Source: Macrothele yani
Lineage: Eukaryota > Arthropoda > Arachnida > Araneae > Macrothelidae
DNA: 64,000 nucleotides
Assembly (NCBI GenBank): GCA_039090855.1
Contig: CM077034.1
Coordinates: 222,978,331 to 223,042,330 of the forward strand
Reading direction: 5' to 3'
Below, piece by piece: positions 45,901 through 57,450 of the stretch (position 1 is its first letter; each line of letters starts with the position of its first letter). A program made the position numbers and the translations under genes. The notes beneath the pieces were generated by a model. The model saw only the letters and a list, made by a program, of their open reading frames with translations. It was not told the origin of the DNA and did no database searches.

Positions 45901-48900
45901 GAACACGAATGCGCCATGTCTAGACGGCGAATTGTAGGCCCATATTTTTTCCGACAGAACTGTGAATTCCGCTGCGTGTGCAGACATCATCCATCCATTT
46001 GTAGCGATGCCGGAAGAACACCAATGCGCCATGTCTAGACGGCGAATTGTAGGCCCATATTTTTTCCGACAGAACTGTGAATTCCGCTGCGTGTGCAGAC
46101 ATCATCCATCCATTTGTAGCGATGCCGGAAGAACACCAATGCGCCATGTCTAGACGGCGAATTGTAGGCCCATATTTTTTCCGACAGAACTGTGAATTCC
46201 GCTGCGTGTGCAGACATCATCCATCCATTTGTAGCGATGCCGGAAGAACACCAATGCGCCATGTCTAGACGGCGAATTGTAGGCCCATATTTTTTCCGAC
46301 AGAACTGTGAATTCCGCTGCGTGTGCAGACATCATCCATCCATTTGTAGCGATGCCGGAAGAACACCAATGCGCCATGTCTAGACGGCGAATTGTAGGCC
46401 CATATTTTTTCCGACAGAACTGTGAATTCCGCTGCGTGTGCAGACATCATCCATCCATTTGTAGCGATGCTGGAAGAACACGAATGCGCCATGTCTAGAC
46501 GGCGAATTGTAGGCCCATATTTTTTCCGACAGAACTGTGAATTCCGCTGCGTGTGCAGACATCATCCATCCATTTGTAGCGATGCCGGAAGAACACCAAT
46601 GCGCCATGTCTAGACGGCGAATTGTAGGCCCATATTTTTTCTGACAGAACTGTGAATTCCGCTGCGTGTGCAGACATCATCCATCCATTTATAGCGATGC
46701 CGGAAGAACACGAATGCGCCATGTCTAGACGGCGAATTGTAGGCCCATATTTTTTCCGACAGAACTGTGAATTCCGCTGCGTGTGCAGACATCATCCATC
46801 CATTTGTAGCGATGCCGGAAGAACACGAATGCGCCATGTCTAGACGGCGAATTGTAGGCCCATATTTTTTCCGACAGAACTGTGAATTCCGCTGCGTGTG
46901 CAGACATCATCCATCCATTTGTAGCGATGCCGGAAGAACACCAATGCGCCATGTCTAGACGGCGAATTGTAGGCCCATATTTTTTCCGACAGAACTGTGA
47001 ATTCCGCTGCGTGTGCAGACATCATCCATCCATTTGTAGCGATGCCGGAAGAACACCAATGCGCCATGTCTAGACGGCGAATTGTAGGCCCATATTTTTT
47101 CCGACAGAACTGTGAATTCCGCTGCGTGTGCAGACATCATCCATCCATTTGTAGCGATGCCGGAAGAACACCAATGCGCCATGTCTAGACGGCGAATTGT
47201 AGGCCCATATTTTTTCCGACAGAACTGTGAATTCCGCTGCGTGTGCAGACATCATCCATCCATTTGTAGCGATGCCGGAAGAACACCAATGCGCCATGTC
47301 TAGACGGCGAATTGTAGGCCCATATTTTTTCCGACAGAACTGTGAATTCCGCTGCGTGTGCAGACATCATCCATCCATTTGTAGCGATGCCGGAAGAACA
47401 CCAATGCGCCATGTCTAGACGGCGAATTGTAGGCCCATATTTTTTCCGACAGAACTGTGAATTCCGCTGCGTGTGCAGACATCATCCATCCATTTGTAGC
47501 GATGCTGGAAGAACACGAATGCGCCATGTCTAGACGGCGAATTGTAGGCCCATATTTTTTCCGACAGAACTGTGAATTCCGCTGCGTGTGCAGACATCAT
47601 CCATCCATTTGTAGCGATGCCGGAAGAACACGAATGCGCCATGTCTAGACGGCGAATTGTAGGCCCATATTTTTTCCGACAGAACTGTGAATTCCGCTGC
47701 GTGTGCAGACATCATCCATCCATTTGTAGCGATGCCGGAAGAACACCAATGCGCCATGTCTAGACGGCGAATTGTAGGCCCATATTTTTTCCGACAGAAC
47801 TGTGAATTCCGCTGCGTGTGCAGACATCATCCATCCATTTGTAGCGATGCCGGAAGAACACGAATGCGCCATGTCTAGACGGCGAATTGTAGGCCCATAT
47901 TTTTTCCGACAGAACTGTGAATTCCGCTGCGTGTGCAGACATCATCCATCCATTTGTAGCGATGCCGGAAGAACACGAATGCGCCATGTCTAGACGGCGA
48001 ATTGTAGGCCCATATTTTTTCCGACAGAACTGTGAATTCCGCTGCGTGTGCAGACATCATCCATCCATTTGTAGCGATGCCGGAAGAACACCAATGCGCC
48101 ATGTCTAGACGGCGAATTGTAGGCCCATATTTTTTCCGACAGAACTGTGAATTCCGCTGCGTGTGCAGACATCATCCATCCATTTGTAGCGATGCCGGAA
48201 GAACACCAATGCGCCATGTCTAGACGGCGAATTGTAGGCCCATATTTTTTCCGACAGAACTGTGAATTCCGCTGCGTGTGCAGACATCATCCATCCATTT
48301 GTAGCGATGCCGGAAGAACACGAATGCGCCATGTCTAGACGGCGAATTGTAGGCCCATATTTTTTCCGACAGAACTGTGAATTCCGCTGCGTGTGCAGAC
48401 ATCATCCATCCATTTGTAGCGATGCCGGAAGAACACCAATGCGCCATGTCTAGACGGCGAATTGTAGGCCCATATTTTTTCCGACAGAACTGTGAATTCC
48501 GCTGCGTGTGCAGACATCATCCATCCATTTGTAGCGATGCCGGAAGAACACCAATGCGCCATGTCTAGACGGCGAATTGTAGGCCCATATTTTTTCCGAC
48601 AGAACTGTGAATTCCGCTGCGTGTGCAGACATCATCCATCCATTTGTAGCGATGCCGGAAGAACACGAATGCGCCATGTCTAGACGGCGAATTGTAGGCC
48701 CATATTTTTTCCGACAGAACTGTGAATTCCGCTGCGTGTGCAGACATCATCCATCCATTTGTAGCGATGCCGGAAGAACACGAATGCGCCATGTCTAGAC
48801 GGCGAATTGTAGGCCCATATTTTTTCCGACAGAACTGTGAATTCCGCTGCATGTGCAGACATCATCCATCCATTTGTAGCGATGCCGGAAGAACACGAAT

Positions 48901-49705
48901 GCGCCATGTCTAGACGGCGAATTGTAGGCCCATATTTTTTCCGACAGAACTGTGAATTCCGCTGCGTGTGCAGACATCATCCATCCATTTGTAGCGATGC
49001 CGGAAGAACACGAATGCGCCATGTCTAGACGGCGAATTGTAGGCCCATAATTTTTCCGACAGAACTGTGAATTCCGCTGCATGTGCAGACATCATCCATC
49101 CATTTGTAGCGATGCCGGAAGAACACGAATGCGCCCATGTCTAGACGGCGAATTGTAGGCCCATATTTTTTCCGACAGAACTGTGAATTCCGCTGCGTGT
49201 GCAGACATCATCCATCCATTTGTAGCGATGCCGGAAGAACACGAATGCGCCATGTCTAGACGGCGAATTGTAGGCCCATATTTTTTCCGACAGAACTGTG
49301 AATTCCGCTGCGTGTGCAGACATCATCCATCCATTTGTAGCGATGCCGGAAGAACACGAATGCGCCATGTCTAGACGGCGAATTGTAGGCCCATATTTTT
49401 TCCGACAGAACTGTGAATTCCGCTGCGTGTGCAGACATCATCCATCCATTTGTAGCGATGCCGGAAGAACACGAATGCGCCATGTCTAGACGGCGAATTG
49501 TAGGCCCATATTTTTTCCGACAGAACTGTGAATTCCGCTGCGTGTGCAGACATCATCCATCCATTTGTAGCGATGCCGGAAGAACACGAATGCGCCATGT
49601 CTAGACGGCGAATTGTAGGCCCATATTTTTTTCGACAGAACTGTGAATTCCGCTGCGTGTGCAGACATCATCCATCCATTTGTAGCGATGCTGGAAGAAC
49701 ACGAA
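21993..49705 (+). repeat. 115-bp satellite from the transposase gene, ~241 units
   Basis: 27,713 bp of a 115-bp unit starting 'tgcgccatgtctagacggcg' and ending 'ccggaagaacacgaa'. It is the transposase segment between the first and second catalytic Asp: MSRRRIVGPYFSDRTVNS, then AACADIIHPFVAMPEEHE. Most units have six T in 'catattttttccg', which throws the frame; a minority with five T (for example near 22826, 26508, 31801, 38470, 42841, 45369) are 114 bp and keep it. Frequent variants are tttGtagc/tttAtagc and acacGaatg/acacCaatg. Units from about 27,000 to 31,400 are nearly invariant; those after 36,000 are more mixed. Confidence 0.97.
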
Positions 49706-49710
49706 CGTTA

Positions 49711-52700
49711 CTGTTGGTTTCAACAAGATGGAGCAACGTGCCGCACATCAAGCGACACAATGGAGATGCTCCGTGAGCTCTTCCACGATCGTTTGATCTC
49801 AAAAGAACTTTGGCCACCTCGCTCTCCAGACTTGAGTTCTCCAGACTTTTATTTGTGGGGCTATCTGAAAGACACAGTTTACCACAACAACCCTAAGACG
49901 GTACGGGATCTGTTGGTTTCAACAAGATGGAGCAACTTGCCACACATCAAGCGACACAACGGAGATGCTCCGTGAGTTCTTCCACGATCAATCTCAAAAG
50001 AACTTTTGGCCGCCTCGCTCTCCAGACTTGAGTTCTCCAGACTTTTATTTGTCGGGCTATCTGAAAGACACAGTTTACCACAACAACCCTAAGACGGTAC
50101 GGGATCTGTTGGTTTCAACAAGATGGAGCAACTTGCCACACATCAAACGACACAATGGAGATGCTCCGTGAGTTCTTCCACGATCGATTAATCTGGAAAA
50201 AAACTTTGGCCGCCTCGCTCTCCAGACTTGAGTTCTCCAGACTTTTATTTGTGGGGCTATCTGAAAGACACAGTTTACCACAACAACCCTAAGACGGTAC
50301 GGGATCTGTTGGTTTCAACAAGATGGAGCAACTTGCCACACATCAAACGACACAATGGAGATGCTCCGCGAGTTCTTCCACGATCGATTAATCTCGAAAA
50401 AAACTTTGGCCGCATCGCTCTCCAGACTTGAATTCTCCAGACTTTTATTTTGTGCGGCTATCTGAAAGACACAGTTTACCACAACAACCCTAAGACGGTA
50501 CGGGATCTGTTGGTTTCAACAAGATGGAGCAACGTGCCACACATCAAACGACACAATGGAGATGCTCCGTGAGTTCTTCCACGATCGATTAATCTCGAAA
50601 AACTTTGGCCGCCTCGCTCACCAGACTTGAGTTCTCCAGACTTTTATTTGTGGGGCTATCTGAAAGACACAGTTTACCACAGCAACCCTAAGACGGTACG
50701 GGATCTGTTGGTTTCAACAAGATGGAGCAACTTGCCACACATCAAACGACACAATGGAGATGCTCTGTGAGTTCTTCCACGATCGATTAATCTCGAAAAA
50801 CTTTGGCCGCATCGCTCTCCAGACTTGAATTCTCCAGACTTTTATTTGTGCAGCTATCTGAAAGACACAGTTTACCACAACAACCCTAAGACGGTACGGG
50901 ATCTGTTGGTTTCAACAAGATGGAGCAACTTGCCACACATCAAACGACACAATGGAGATGCTCCGCGAGTTCTTCCACGATCGATTAATCTCGAAAAAAA
51001 CTTTGGCCGCATCGCTCTCCAGACTTGAATTCTCCAGACTTTTATTTGTGCGGCTATCTGAAAGACACAGTTTACCACAACAACCCTAAGACGGTACGGG
51101 ATCTGTTGGTTTCAACAAGATGGAGCAACTTGCCACACATCAAACGACACAATGGAGATGCTCCGCGAGTTCTTCCACGATCGATTAATCTCGAAAAAAA
51201 CTTTGGCCGCATCGCTCTCCAGACTTGAATTCTCCAGACTTTTATTTGTGCGGCTATCTGAAAGACACAGTTTACCACAACAACCCTAAGACGGTACAGG
51301 ATCTGTTGGTTTCAACAAGATGGAGCAACGTGCCACACATCAAACGACACAATGGAGATGCTCTGTGAGTTCTTCCACGATCGATTAATCTCGAAAAAAC
51401 TTTGGCCGCCTCGCTCACCAGACTTGAATTCTCCAGACTTTTATTTGTGGGGCTATCTGAAAGACACAGTTTACCACAACAACCCTAAGATGGTACGGGA
51501 TCTGTTGGTTTCAACAAGATGGAGCAACTTGCCACACATCAAACGACACAATGGAGATGCTCCGCGAGTTCTTCCACGATCGATTAATCTCGAAAAAAAC
51601 TTTGGCCGCATCGCTCTCCAGACTTGAATTCTCCAGACTTTTATTTGTGGGGCTATCTGAAAGACACAGTTTACCACAACAACCCTAAGACGGTACGGGA
51701 TCTGTTGGTTTCAACAAGATGGAGCAACGTGCCACACATCAAGCGACACAACGGAGATGCTCCGTGAGTTCTTCCACGATCGATTAATCTCGAAAAACTT
51801 TGGCCGCCTCGCTCACCAGACTTGAATTCTCCAGACTTTTATTTGTGGGGCTATCTGAAAGACACAGTTTACCACAACAACCCTAAGACGGTACGGGATC
51901 TGTTGGTTTCAACAAGATGGAGCAACTTGCCACACATCAAACGACACAATGGAGATGCTCCATGAGTTCTTCCACGATCGATTAATCTCGAAAAAAACTT
52001 TGGCCGCATCGCTCTCCAGACTTGAATTCTCCAGACTTTTATTTGTGCGGCTATCTGAAAGACACAGTTTACCACAACAACCCTAAGACGGTACGGGATC
52101 TGTTGGTTTCAACAAGATGGAGCAACGTGCCACACATCAAACGACACAATGGAGATGCTCTGTGAGTTCTTCCACGATCGATTAATCTCGAAAAAACTTT
52201 GGCCGCCTCGCTCACCAGACTTGAATTCTCCAGACTTTTATTTGTGGGGCTATCGGAAAGACACAGTTTACCACAACAACCCTAAGACGGTACGGGATCT
52301 GTTGGTTTCAACAAGATGGAGCAACTTGCCACACATCAAACGACACAATGGAGATGCTCCGCGAGTTCTTCCACGATCGATTAATCTCGAAAAAAACTTT
52401 GGCCGCATCGCTCTCCAGACTTGAATTCTCCAGACTTTTATTTGTGGGGCTATCTGAAAGACACAGTTTACCACAACAACCCTAAGACGGTACGGGATCT
52501 GTTGGTTTCAACAAGATGGAGCAACGTGCCACACATCAAGCGACACAACGGAGATGCTCCGTGAGTTCTTCCACGATCGATTAATCTCGAAAAAACTTTG
52601 GCCGCCTCGCTCTCCAGACTTGAGTTCTCCAGACTTTTATTTGTGGGGCTATCTGAAAGACACAGTTTACCACAACAACCCTAAGACGGTACGGGATCTG

Positions 52701-54292
52701 TTGGTTTCAACAAGATGGAGCAACTTGCCACACATCAAACGACACAATGGAGATGCTCCGCGAGTTCTTCCACGATCGATTAATCTCGAAAAAACTTTGG
52801 CCGCCTCGCTCACCAGACTTGAATTCTCCAGACTTTTATTTGTGGGGCTATCTGAAAGACACAGTTTACCACAACAACCCTAAGACGGTACGGGATCTGT
52901 TGGTTTCAACAAGATGGAGCAACTTGCCACACATCAAACGACACAATGGAGATGCTCCGTGAGTTCTTCCACGATCGATTAATCTCGAAAAAACTTTGGC
53001 CGCCTCGCTCACCAGACTTGAATTCTCCAGACTTTTATTTGTGGGGCTATCTGAAAGACACAGTTTACCACAACAACCCTAAGACGGTACGGGATCTGTT
53101 GGTTTCAACAAGATGGAGCAACTTGCCACACATCAAACGACACAATGGAGATGCTCCGCGAGTTCTTCCACGATCGATTAATCTCGAAAAAAACTTTGGC
53201 CGCATCGCTCTCCAGACTTGAATTCTCCAGACTTTTATTTGTGCGGCTATCTGAAAGACACAGTTTACCACAACAACCCTAAGACGGTACGGGATCTGTT
53301 GGTTTCAACAAGATGGAGCAACGTGCCACACATCAAACGACACAATGGAGATGCTCCGTGAGTTCTTCCACGATCGATTAATCTCGAAAAACTTTGGCCG
53401 CCTCGCTCACCAGACTTGAGTTCTCCAGACTTTGATTTGTGGGGCTATCTGAAAGACACAGTTTACCACAACAACCCTAAGACGGTACGGGATCTGTTGG
53501 TTTCAACAAGATGGAGCAACTTGCCACACATCAAACGACACAATGGAGATGCTCCGCGAGTTCTTCCACGATCGATTAATCTCGAAAAAAACTTTGGCCG
53601 CATCGCTCTCCAGACTTGAATTCTCCAGACTTTTATTTGTGCGGCTATCTGAAAGACACAGTTTACCACAACAACCCTAAGACGGTACGGGATCTGTTGG
53701 TTTCAACAAGATGGAGCAACTTGCCACACATCAAACGACACAATGGAGATGCTCTGTGAGTTCTTCCACGATCGATTAATCTCGAAAAAACTTTGGCCGC
53801 CTCGCTCACCAGACTTGAATTCTCCAGACTTTTATTTGTGGGGCTATCTGAAAGACACAGTTTACCACAACAACCCTAAGACGGTACGGGATCTGTTGGT
53901 TTCAACAAGATGGAGCAACTTGCCACACATCAAACGACACAATGGAGATGCTCCGCGAGTTCTTCCACGATCGATTAATCTCGAAAAAAACTTTGGCCGC
54001 ATCGCTCTCCAGACTTGAATTCTCCAGACTTTTATTTGTGCGGCTATCTGAAAGACACAGTTTACCACAACAACCCTAAGACGGTACGGGATCTGTTGGT
54101 TTCAACAAGATGGAGCAACGTGCCACACATCAAGCGACACAACGGAGATGCTCCGTGAGTTCTTCCACGATCGATTAATCTCGAAAAAAACTTTGGCCGC
54201 CTCGCTCTCCAGACTTGAGTTCTCCAGACTTTTATTTGTGGGGCTATCTGAAAGACACAGTTTACCACAACAACCCTAAGACGGTACGGGAC
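49711..54292 (+). repeat. 199-bp satellite from the next transposase segment, 23 units
   Basis: 4,582 bp of 196-200-bp units starting 'ctgttggtttcaacaagatg' and ending 'aagacggtacgggat'. Each encodes FQQDGAT-type text (second catalytic Asp) through LWPPRSPDLSSPDFYLWGYL (third Asp) to KDTVYHNNPKTVRDL. The two Asp are 38 residues apart in the first unit. Units differ in the number of A in 'ctcgaaaaaactttgg' and in Gtgg/Gtgc before 'ggctatctg'. The first unit retains the original join to the preceding segment (EEHERYCWFQQD). Junctions between units fall at a CTG shared by the segment's two ends. Confidence 0.96.
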
Positions 54293-54424
54293 CTGCGGAA
54301 CAACACCATTGCAGCCGTGAGGGACATACCAGCCAACACGCTGAAAAGAGTGTCCGCCAACATGTGTCGTCAGGTGAATTTGTGTCTTCAACAGAATGGT
54401 GGACAATTCCAGCATCTATTATAA
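54293..54424 (+). pseudogene. Mariner-type transposase, C-terminal part (unamplified)
   Basis: The last 199-bp copy runs in frame into RNNTIAAVRDIPANTLKRVS, then ANMCRQVNLCLQQNGGQFQH and LL, with a stop at 54422-54424. This is the usual C-terminus of the family (ending ...GGxHFxHLL). About 125 bp of AT-rich 3' untranslated sequence leads to the right terminal repeat. Confidence 0.9.
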
Positions 54425-54551
54425 AGTGTTTTTCATTACCTGTAAGTATGAGTGTCAATATAACAACAGTATGTAAAAATAGTTATACATCACTATATCC
54501 GTGGCAGAAATATTTGAATTCAGAGCTTGGGGACTTTTAAATCACCCTGTA

Positions 54552-54644
54552 GTAGGAATCTGAAAAACCTAAGATTTCACTAGTGGGAGCAATCCCGTGC
54601 TTTCTCATAGCTTCAACAAACCTTTCAGATCCAGGAAGTGATAT
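54552..54644 (-). mobile_element. Second SINE-body fragment flanking the mariner
   Basis: 'aggaatctgaaaaacctaag...tttcactagtgggagcaa...cctttcagatccaggaagtg' is homologous to 21117-21200 at the left side of the expanded mariner, in the same orientation. The parts on the two sides overlap and do not complement each other, so this is a second copy or a duplicated segment, not the other half of one SINE. Confidence 0.55.
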
Positions 54645-54645
54645 A

Positions 54646-54890
54646 CAGGGCATACTCGAAAAGTAAATTCTGTTTGCGAATAATTTTGCAGCCGCGCTGT
54701 GGTCTTGATATAATGGTGAGCAAGCCACGGATGCCATTATGAGAGCATCAGATCAAGTTTGCCTGTTCTGTGTGTTTAAAATGTTTAAAATCAAGTGGCC
54801 CACCAACTGTGTGATAAGGTCTGTAATTAGATTTTTGAATGCAAGAAATGTTAAAACCGGCTGATATTCTTTGTCAAGTTAATAATTGAT
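54646..54890 (+). mobile_element. 5' remnant of a different mariner element
   Basis: It begins with a mariner-like terminus (CAGGGCATACTCGAAAAGTA) preceded by TA. From about 54790 the text KWPTNCVIRSVIRFLNARNV, followed after a one-base shift by KPADILCQVN, matches the N-terminal helix-turn-helix of SETMAR-type mariner transposases. Nothing beyond the HTH is preserved and no right terminus was found. Confidence 0.6.
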
Positions 54891-55049
54891 GCAGAATTCC
54901 CTTGCTGTTGTAAAAGCACACAGGCATTATCGTGGTTTTGCATTTCTGTAACTTGATCTTTTTTCTTTTGGGTGACTGTGGTGACTTCTGTTGAGCACTC
55001 TGTTGCTTCATTTCAGGATCATAATGTAAACAGCATGTTTTCTTACATT

Positions 55050-56095
55050 CTACAATGCTTTGAGGAAGATTTTGCAGTGTTTCTGCAGTCCCCAGGATGC
55101 TTTAGGACGATTTTGCAGTGTTTCTGCAGTCTCCAAGATGCTTTGAGGAAGATTTTGCAGTGTTTCTGCAGTCTCCAGGATGCTTTGAGGAAGATTTTGC
55201 GGAGTTTCTACATTCTCTAGTCTGTTTTGAGGAAGATTTTGTAGTGTTTCTGTAGTTTCCAAGATGCTTTGAGAAAGATTTTGCAGTGTTTCTGCAGTCT
55301 CCAGGATTCTTTGAGGAAGATTTTGCAGTGTTCCTGCAGTCTCCAGGATGCTTTAGGACGATTTTGCAGTGTTTCTGCAGTCTCCAGGATGCTTTGAGGA
55401 AGATTTTGCTGTGTTTCTGCAGTCTCCAAGATGCTTTGAGGAAGATTTTGCAGTGTTTCTGCAGTCTCCAGGATGCTTTGAGGAAGATTTTGCAGTGTTT
55501 CTGCAGTCTCCAGGATGCTTTGAGGAAGATTTTGCAGTGTTTCTGCAGTCTCCAGGATGCTTTGAGGAAGATTTTGCGGAGTTTCTGTATTCTCTAGTCT
55601 GTTTTGAGGAAGATTTTGTAGTGTTTCTGTAGTCTCCAAGATGCTTTGAGAAAGATTTTGCAGTGTTTCTGCAGTCTCCAGGATGCTTTGAGGAAGATTT
55701 TGCTGTGTTTCTGCAGTCTCCAAGATGCTTTGAGGAAGATTTTGCAGTGTTTCTGCAGTCTCCAGGATGCTTTGAGGAAGATTTTGCAGTGTTTCTGCAG
55801 TCTCCAGGATGCTTTGAGGAAGATTTTGCAGTGTTTCTGCAGTCTCCAGGATGCTTTGAGGAAGATTTTGCGGAGTTTCTGTATTCTCTAGTCTGTTTTG
55901 AGGAAGATTTTGCAGTGTTTCTGCAGTCTCCTGAATGTTTTGAGGACGATTTTGCAGTTTCTGCAGTCTCCAGGATGCCTTTGAGGAAGATTTTGCAGTG
56001 TTTCTGCAGTCTCCAGTATGTTTTAAGGAAGATTTTGCAGTGTTTCTGCTGTCTCCAGGATGCTTTGAGGAAGATTTTGCAACATTTCTGCAGTC
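55050..56095. repeat. 42-bp minisatellite with 294-bp higher-order repeat
   Basis: About 25 units of 'tttgcagtgtttctgcagtc' followed by 'tccaggatgctttgaggaagat'. 42 bp is 14 codons, so several frames stay open on both strands; the longest is 302 codons on the minus strand (55217-56125) with the repeat ETAETLQNLPQSIL. A seven-unit block (294 bp), recognisable by variants such as 'ctagtctgttttgagg' and 'gctgtgtttctg', is itself tandemly repeated (compare 55369 and 55663). No independent sign of a gene. Confidence 0.95.
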
Positions 56096-56127
56096 AGCAA
56101 CAAATATTGAAGACTCATGCGACATTA

Positions 56128-56324
56128 ATCACTGAAACGGTGAAAGATTTCCGTCTTTAGCACGATTTAATGATTAAAAGATGAAAAATATATACAATTA
56201 AAACCATGAGCACTTTCGAGGCAGCCACTGCCTCGAAAGTGCTCATGGTTTTAATTGTATATATTTTTCATCTTTTAATCATTAAATCGTGCTAAAGACG
56301 GAAATCTTTCATCATTTCAGTGAT
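56128..56324. repeat. 197-bp near-perfect palindrome
   Basis: Arms of about 97 bp meet at gaggcagCCActgcctc (centre near 56226). Only two mismatches were seen, near the outer ends (cggtgaaag against catcatttc). It directly follows the 42-bp minisatellite. The transcript would form a very stable hairpin. A snap-back MITE or a recent inverted duplication are the likely origins. Confidence 0.93.
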
Positions 56325-57380
56325 TTCTGCAGTCTTTAAAATTTTATTTAGACAATGCATTGTGCTTGTATTTTCATACGTAAATATAGAAAAAAATAGA
56401 ATCATAAATTGGGCTAATCTGCATAGCATTTCGCTACAGCTTTAGCTGAGAGAAAATACCCAAATTGCTACATAAGAAAAAATTCCAACTTAAACGCTGG
56501 TGATTAACTATAACTGTTGCAGATGCAACATTGAGCAGAGATGTGACAACGTGTTAGTGAAAATGTTGTTTCCAACAGACCTGTCAAACGTTATTTTGAA
56601 AAAATATTAATACTGAAAACAGGAATGAAAGACTTCTGCGAATACACGGAAATTTGCTTTTCTTCTGTTCCGTTTTTGATGTTACCAATATCATTCCAAA
56701 AAATGCAATAAAAATTTAAAGGGGGGAGGGCATGCCTCCCTCTTCTGGAAAGCAAAATCATGATGACTTCGAATGACAGGATGCTTACGACTGGGAATGA
56801 CGTCACCTCTTCCAGGGATGGGAATTCTGTGCAAAAGTGTGCCAAAACAAAAGTTTTTCGCCATTTTGTGACAGAACCACTGGGTCTAGTCGTCATTGTC
56901 GGGACTTCGGGTACAGTGAATTCTCTGTGCACACTCTTCCGCTTGACGCTGAGTAAGACCATGCGATGGGGAGAAAGATTCAGCGACTCCAAGTGCTACG
57001 GGTTTACACACCAGATTGAAGAACACAAATACACAGTCAAAATGGGTTCCCAAAATACTGCACTATCTCGACTTACTTCAAAAGGGTCTCACCAGCCTTA
57101 CTGGGACGAAACAGCATTCTAACCACCCTAACTTCGAAGTCTAATACTCTGTTTGCTGAAAGCTTAATTATTTACAAATTTGGGTCTGCGTGCTGTAATG
57201 ATGATTACCCTACTATTATTCCTAACGCATGGAAACTCGCATTGACAGCCAGAAACAACTCCATTCTGAAATTTAACATTTGTAAATAACATCAATTAAG
57301 CCTTTTTTTTTTTTTTTTCTCGGTTTATCTGCGCATATAAACTACGCCACCTCATCACGTGACTAATTTCCTGATGTACT
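56325..57380. other. Spacer with a 120-codon open frame, no recognised gene
   Basis: The plus frame 56760-57122 and a minus frame 56591-56992 overlap; neither shows a domain I recognise, and both may be chance. A T-run occurs at about 57303-57320. Confidence 0.35.
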
Positions 57381-57421
57381 TATATCATTGTTCCTTCATG
57401 TATTGTGTGATTGTGTTACAT

Positions 57422-57450
57422 CTGAGGATGGGACCGATGCGGTTCCAAAA
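57422..57450 (+). ncRNA. Third hammerhead-like motif (degenerate)
   Basis: CTGAGGA (fits CUGANGA), a 7-bp stem II GGGACCG/CGGTTCC with loop ATG, then AAAA where GAAA is expected. The surrounding sequence may be the 3' end of another PLE or related retroelement; no coding part remains to confirm it. Confidence 0.35.

Larger units (their letters stand above)
21245..54549 (+). mobile_element. Mariner-like transposon swollen to 33.3 kb by two internal satellites
   Basis: Left end CAGGGCGATTCAACAGTCCC and right end (reverse complement) CAGGGTGATTTAAAAGTCCC pair over ~28 bp through 'ccaagctct'. TA follows the right end; the left flank reads TT, so the target duplication is imperfect. Inside, in gene order, are the transposase 5' part, a 115-bp satellite, a 199-bp satellite and the transposase 3' part. 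Taking out the surplus copies leaves about 1,324 bp, a normal mariner length. Confidence 0.92.

Noticed and set aside
21993..49705. CRISPR-like array of regularly spaced repeats
   Set aside because: The whole 115-bp unit is repeated with no variable spacers, there are no cas genes, and the unit is transposase coding sequence.
21993..49705. Hundreds of 63-, 75- and 113-codon open frames on both strands
   Set aside because: They are the same satellite unit read in shifted frames; none has its own start context or family match beyond the transposase text.
55217..56125. A 302-residue coiled-coil-like protein on the minus strand
   Set aside because: It consists only of a 42-bp minisatellite that is open in several frames on both strands; no gene context.
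56591..57122. A gene at the overlapping 133- and 120-codon frames
   Set aside because: No recognisable domain in either and both strands are open over the same bases; kept only as a spacer note.
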